Of a stretch of DNA of 8,276 nt, positions 7,601 to 8,276 are shown in pieces. Source of the DNA: 2-02-FULL-62-14 sp035632555. Its GTDB lineage: Bacteria > Nitrospirota > Nitrospiria > Nitrospirales > Nitrospiraceae. Positions within the stretch are counted from its first letter, which is position 1. The number at the start of each line of letters is the position of its first letter. Both the position numbers and the translations under genes were made by a program. The stretch spans positions 1-8,276 of the forward strand of contig DASQGO010000082.1 of NCBI GenBank assembly GCA_035632555.1. Reading direction: 5' to 3'. The notes under the pieces were generated by a model, which saw only the letters and a list, made by a program, of their open reading frames with translations, ran no database searches and was not told the origin of the DNA.

Positions 7601-8276
7601 ATGAAGGTCTATTACGACAAAGACGCCGATGTGCAACAGATCAAGAACAGGAAGGTGGCTATCATCGGCTACGGCAGCCAGGGGCACGCGCATGCGTTGA
7701 ACCTGAAGGAAAGCGGCGTTCACGTCATCGTCGGCCTTCGCGAGGGCGGCTCGTGGAAGAAGGCGGAGCAGAGCGGGTTGAAAGTAATGCCGGTGGCCGA
7801 CGCGGTGAAGGCGGCTGATGTGGTCATGATCCTGGCGCCGGACGAGGCGCAGGCGGCCATTTACCGTCAGTCCATCGCGCCTCATTTGAAAGACGGCGCC
7901 TATCTGGCGTTCGGGCATGGCTTCAACATCCATTTCGGCCAGATTGTCCCGCCGGCCGGCGTCAACGTGTTCATGGTAGCGCCGAAAGGCCCCGGGCACC
8001 TTGTCCGGTCGGAATACACGAAGGGCAGCGGCGTGCCGTGCCTGCTGGCGGTCCACCAGGATCCGAGTGGCAATACTCGAAAGGTCGGGCTGGCCTATGC
8101 CAGTGCGATCGGCGGCGGACGTGCTGGCGTCATCGAGACGAACTTCCGCGAGGAAACGGAAACCGATCTGTTCGGCGAGCAGGTGGTGCTCTGCGGCGGG
8201 CTGACGTCGCTGATCCAGGCGGGCTACGAGACGCTGGTCGAGGCGGGCTATTCGCCCGAGATGGCCTACTTCGAAT
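7601..8276 (+). CDS. ilvC: Ketol-acid reductoisomerase (partial, runs off the window)
   Basis: This enzyme isomerises and reduces acetolactate (or acetohydroxybutyrate) with NADPH and Mg, the second step of branched-chain amino acid synthesis. The first 225 residues are visible and the frame is open to the edge. The Rossmann motif is IGYGSQGHAHALNL (22-35). The following loop, LREGGSWKKAEQ, has R47 and S51, which fits NADPH use. Catalytic-site segments are FGHGFNIHF (with H106), VAPKGPGH (with K129) and ETDLFGEQ, where D189 and E193 are the expected Mg ligands. These positions fit the short class I form. GAGGAGCG (7589-7596) precedes the ATG. The 55-base gap after ilvN has no strong terminator, only a weak CGGGTT/AGCCCG stem, so it is read as part of one operon. 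Confidence 0.96.
   Translation, partial: MKVYYDKDADVQQIKNRKVAIIGYGSQGHAHALNLKESGVHVIVGLREGGSWKKAEQSGLKVMPVADAVKAADVVMILAPDEAQAAIYRQSIAPHLKDGAYLAFGHGFNIHFGQIVPPAGVNVFMVAPKGPGHLVRSEYTKGSGVPCLLAVHQDPSGNTRKVGLAYASAIGGGRAGVIETNFREETETDLFGEQVVLCGGLTSLIQAGYETLVEAGYSPEMAYFE

Overview
The window is a GC-rich, tightly packed stretch of bacterial chromosome made almost entirely of housekeeping genes. The proteins, the rpoD/tRNA/rnpB/ilv layout and a dispersed palindromic repeat together suggest a Nitrospira-like (Nitrospirota) genome. That assignment is by pattern recognition only and is not proven here.

Layout. (1) 2-271: the 3' end of a gene that fits DNA primase (dnaG), followed by the primary sigma factor gene rpoD (445-2277), as in the classical dnaG-rpoD arrangement. 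Most of the gap between them is one copy (A, 298-433) of an imperfect palindromic repeat that ends right at the rpoD ribosome binding site. (2) 2279-2787: no protein gene. It holds a tRNA with anticodon CAU (2422-2498, most likely the lysidine-modified tRNA-Ile2), several perfect hairpins and a candidate promoter. I see nothing specific in 2279-2421. (3) 2788-3567: a coiled-coil protein with a C-terminal C4 zinc ribbon. It converges on an RNase HIII-type gene (3704-4354, minus strand), and a second, inverted copy of the repeat (B, 3570-3690) fills the gap. (4) 4377-4858: back-to-back promoters drive the RNase HIII gene leftward and the RNase P RNA gene rnpB (4446-4858) rightward. (5) 4793-5110, minus strand: a small glutaredoxin-fold protein whose last 21 codons run antisense through the 3' end of rnpB. 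(6) 5135-8276: the ilvB-ilvN-ilvC operon for branched-chain amino acid synthesis, with a good promoter in front of ilvB. ilvC is cut by the window edge.

How the parts work together. ilvB and ilvN form acetolactate synthase, and ilvC performs the next step toward valine, isoleucine and leucine. rpoD, dnaG, rnpB, the RNase H gene and the tRNA serve transcription, replication and RNA processing.

I found no convincing new multi-gene system. The points most worth a second look are the two opposite-facing copies of the repeat (one joined to the rpoD translation start, one between convergent genes), the sense/antisense overlap of the glutaredoxin-like gene with rnpB, and the RNase HIII that lacks its usual N-terminal domain.
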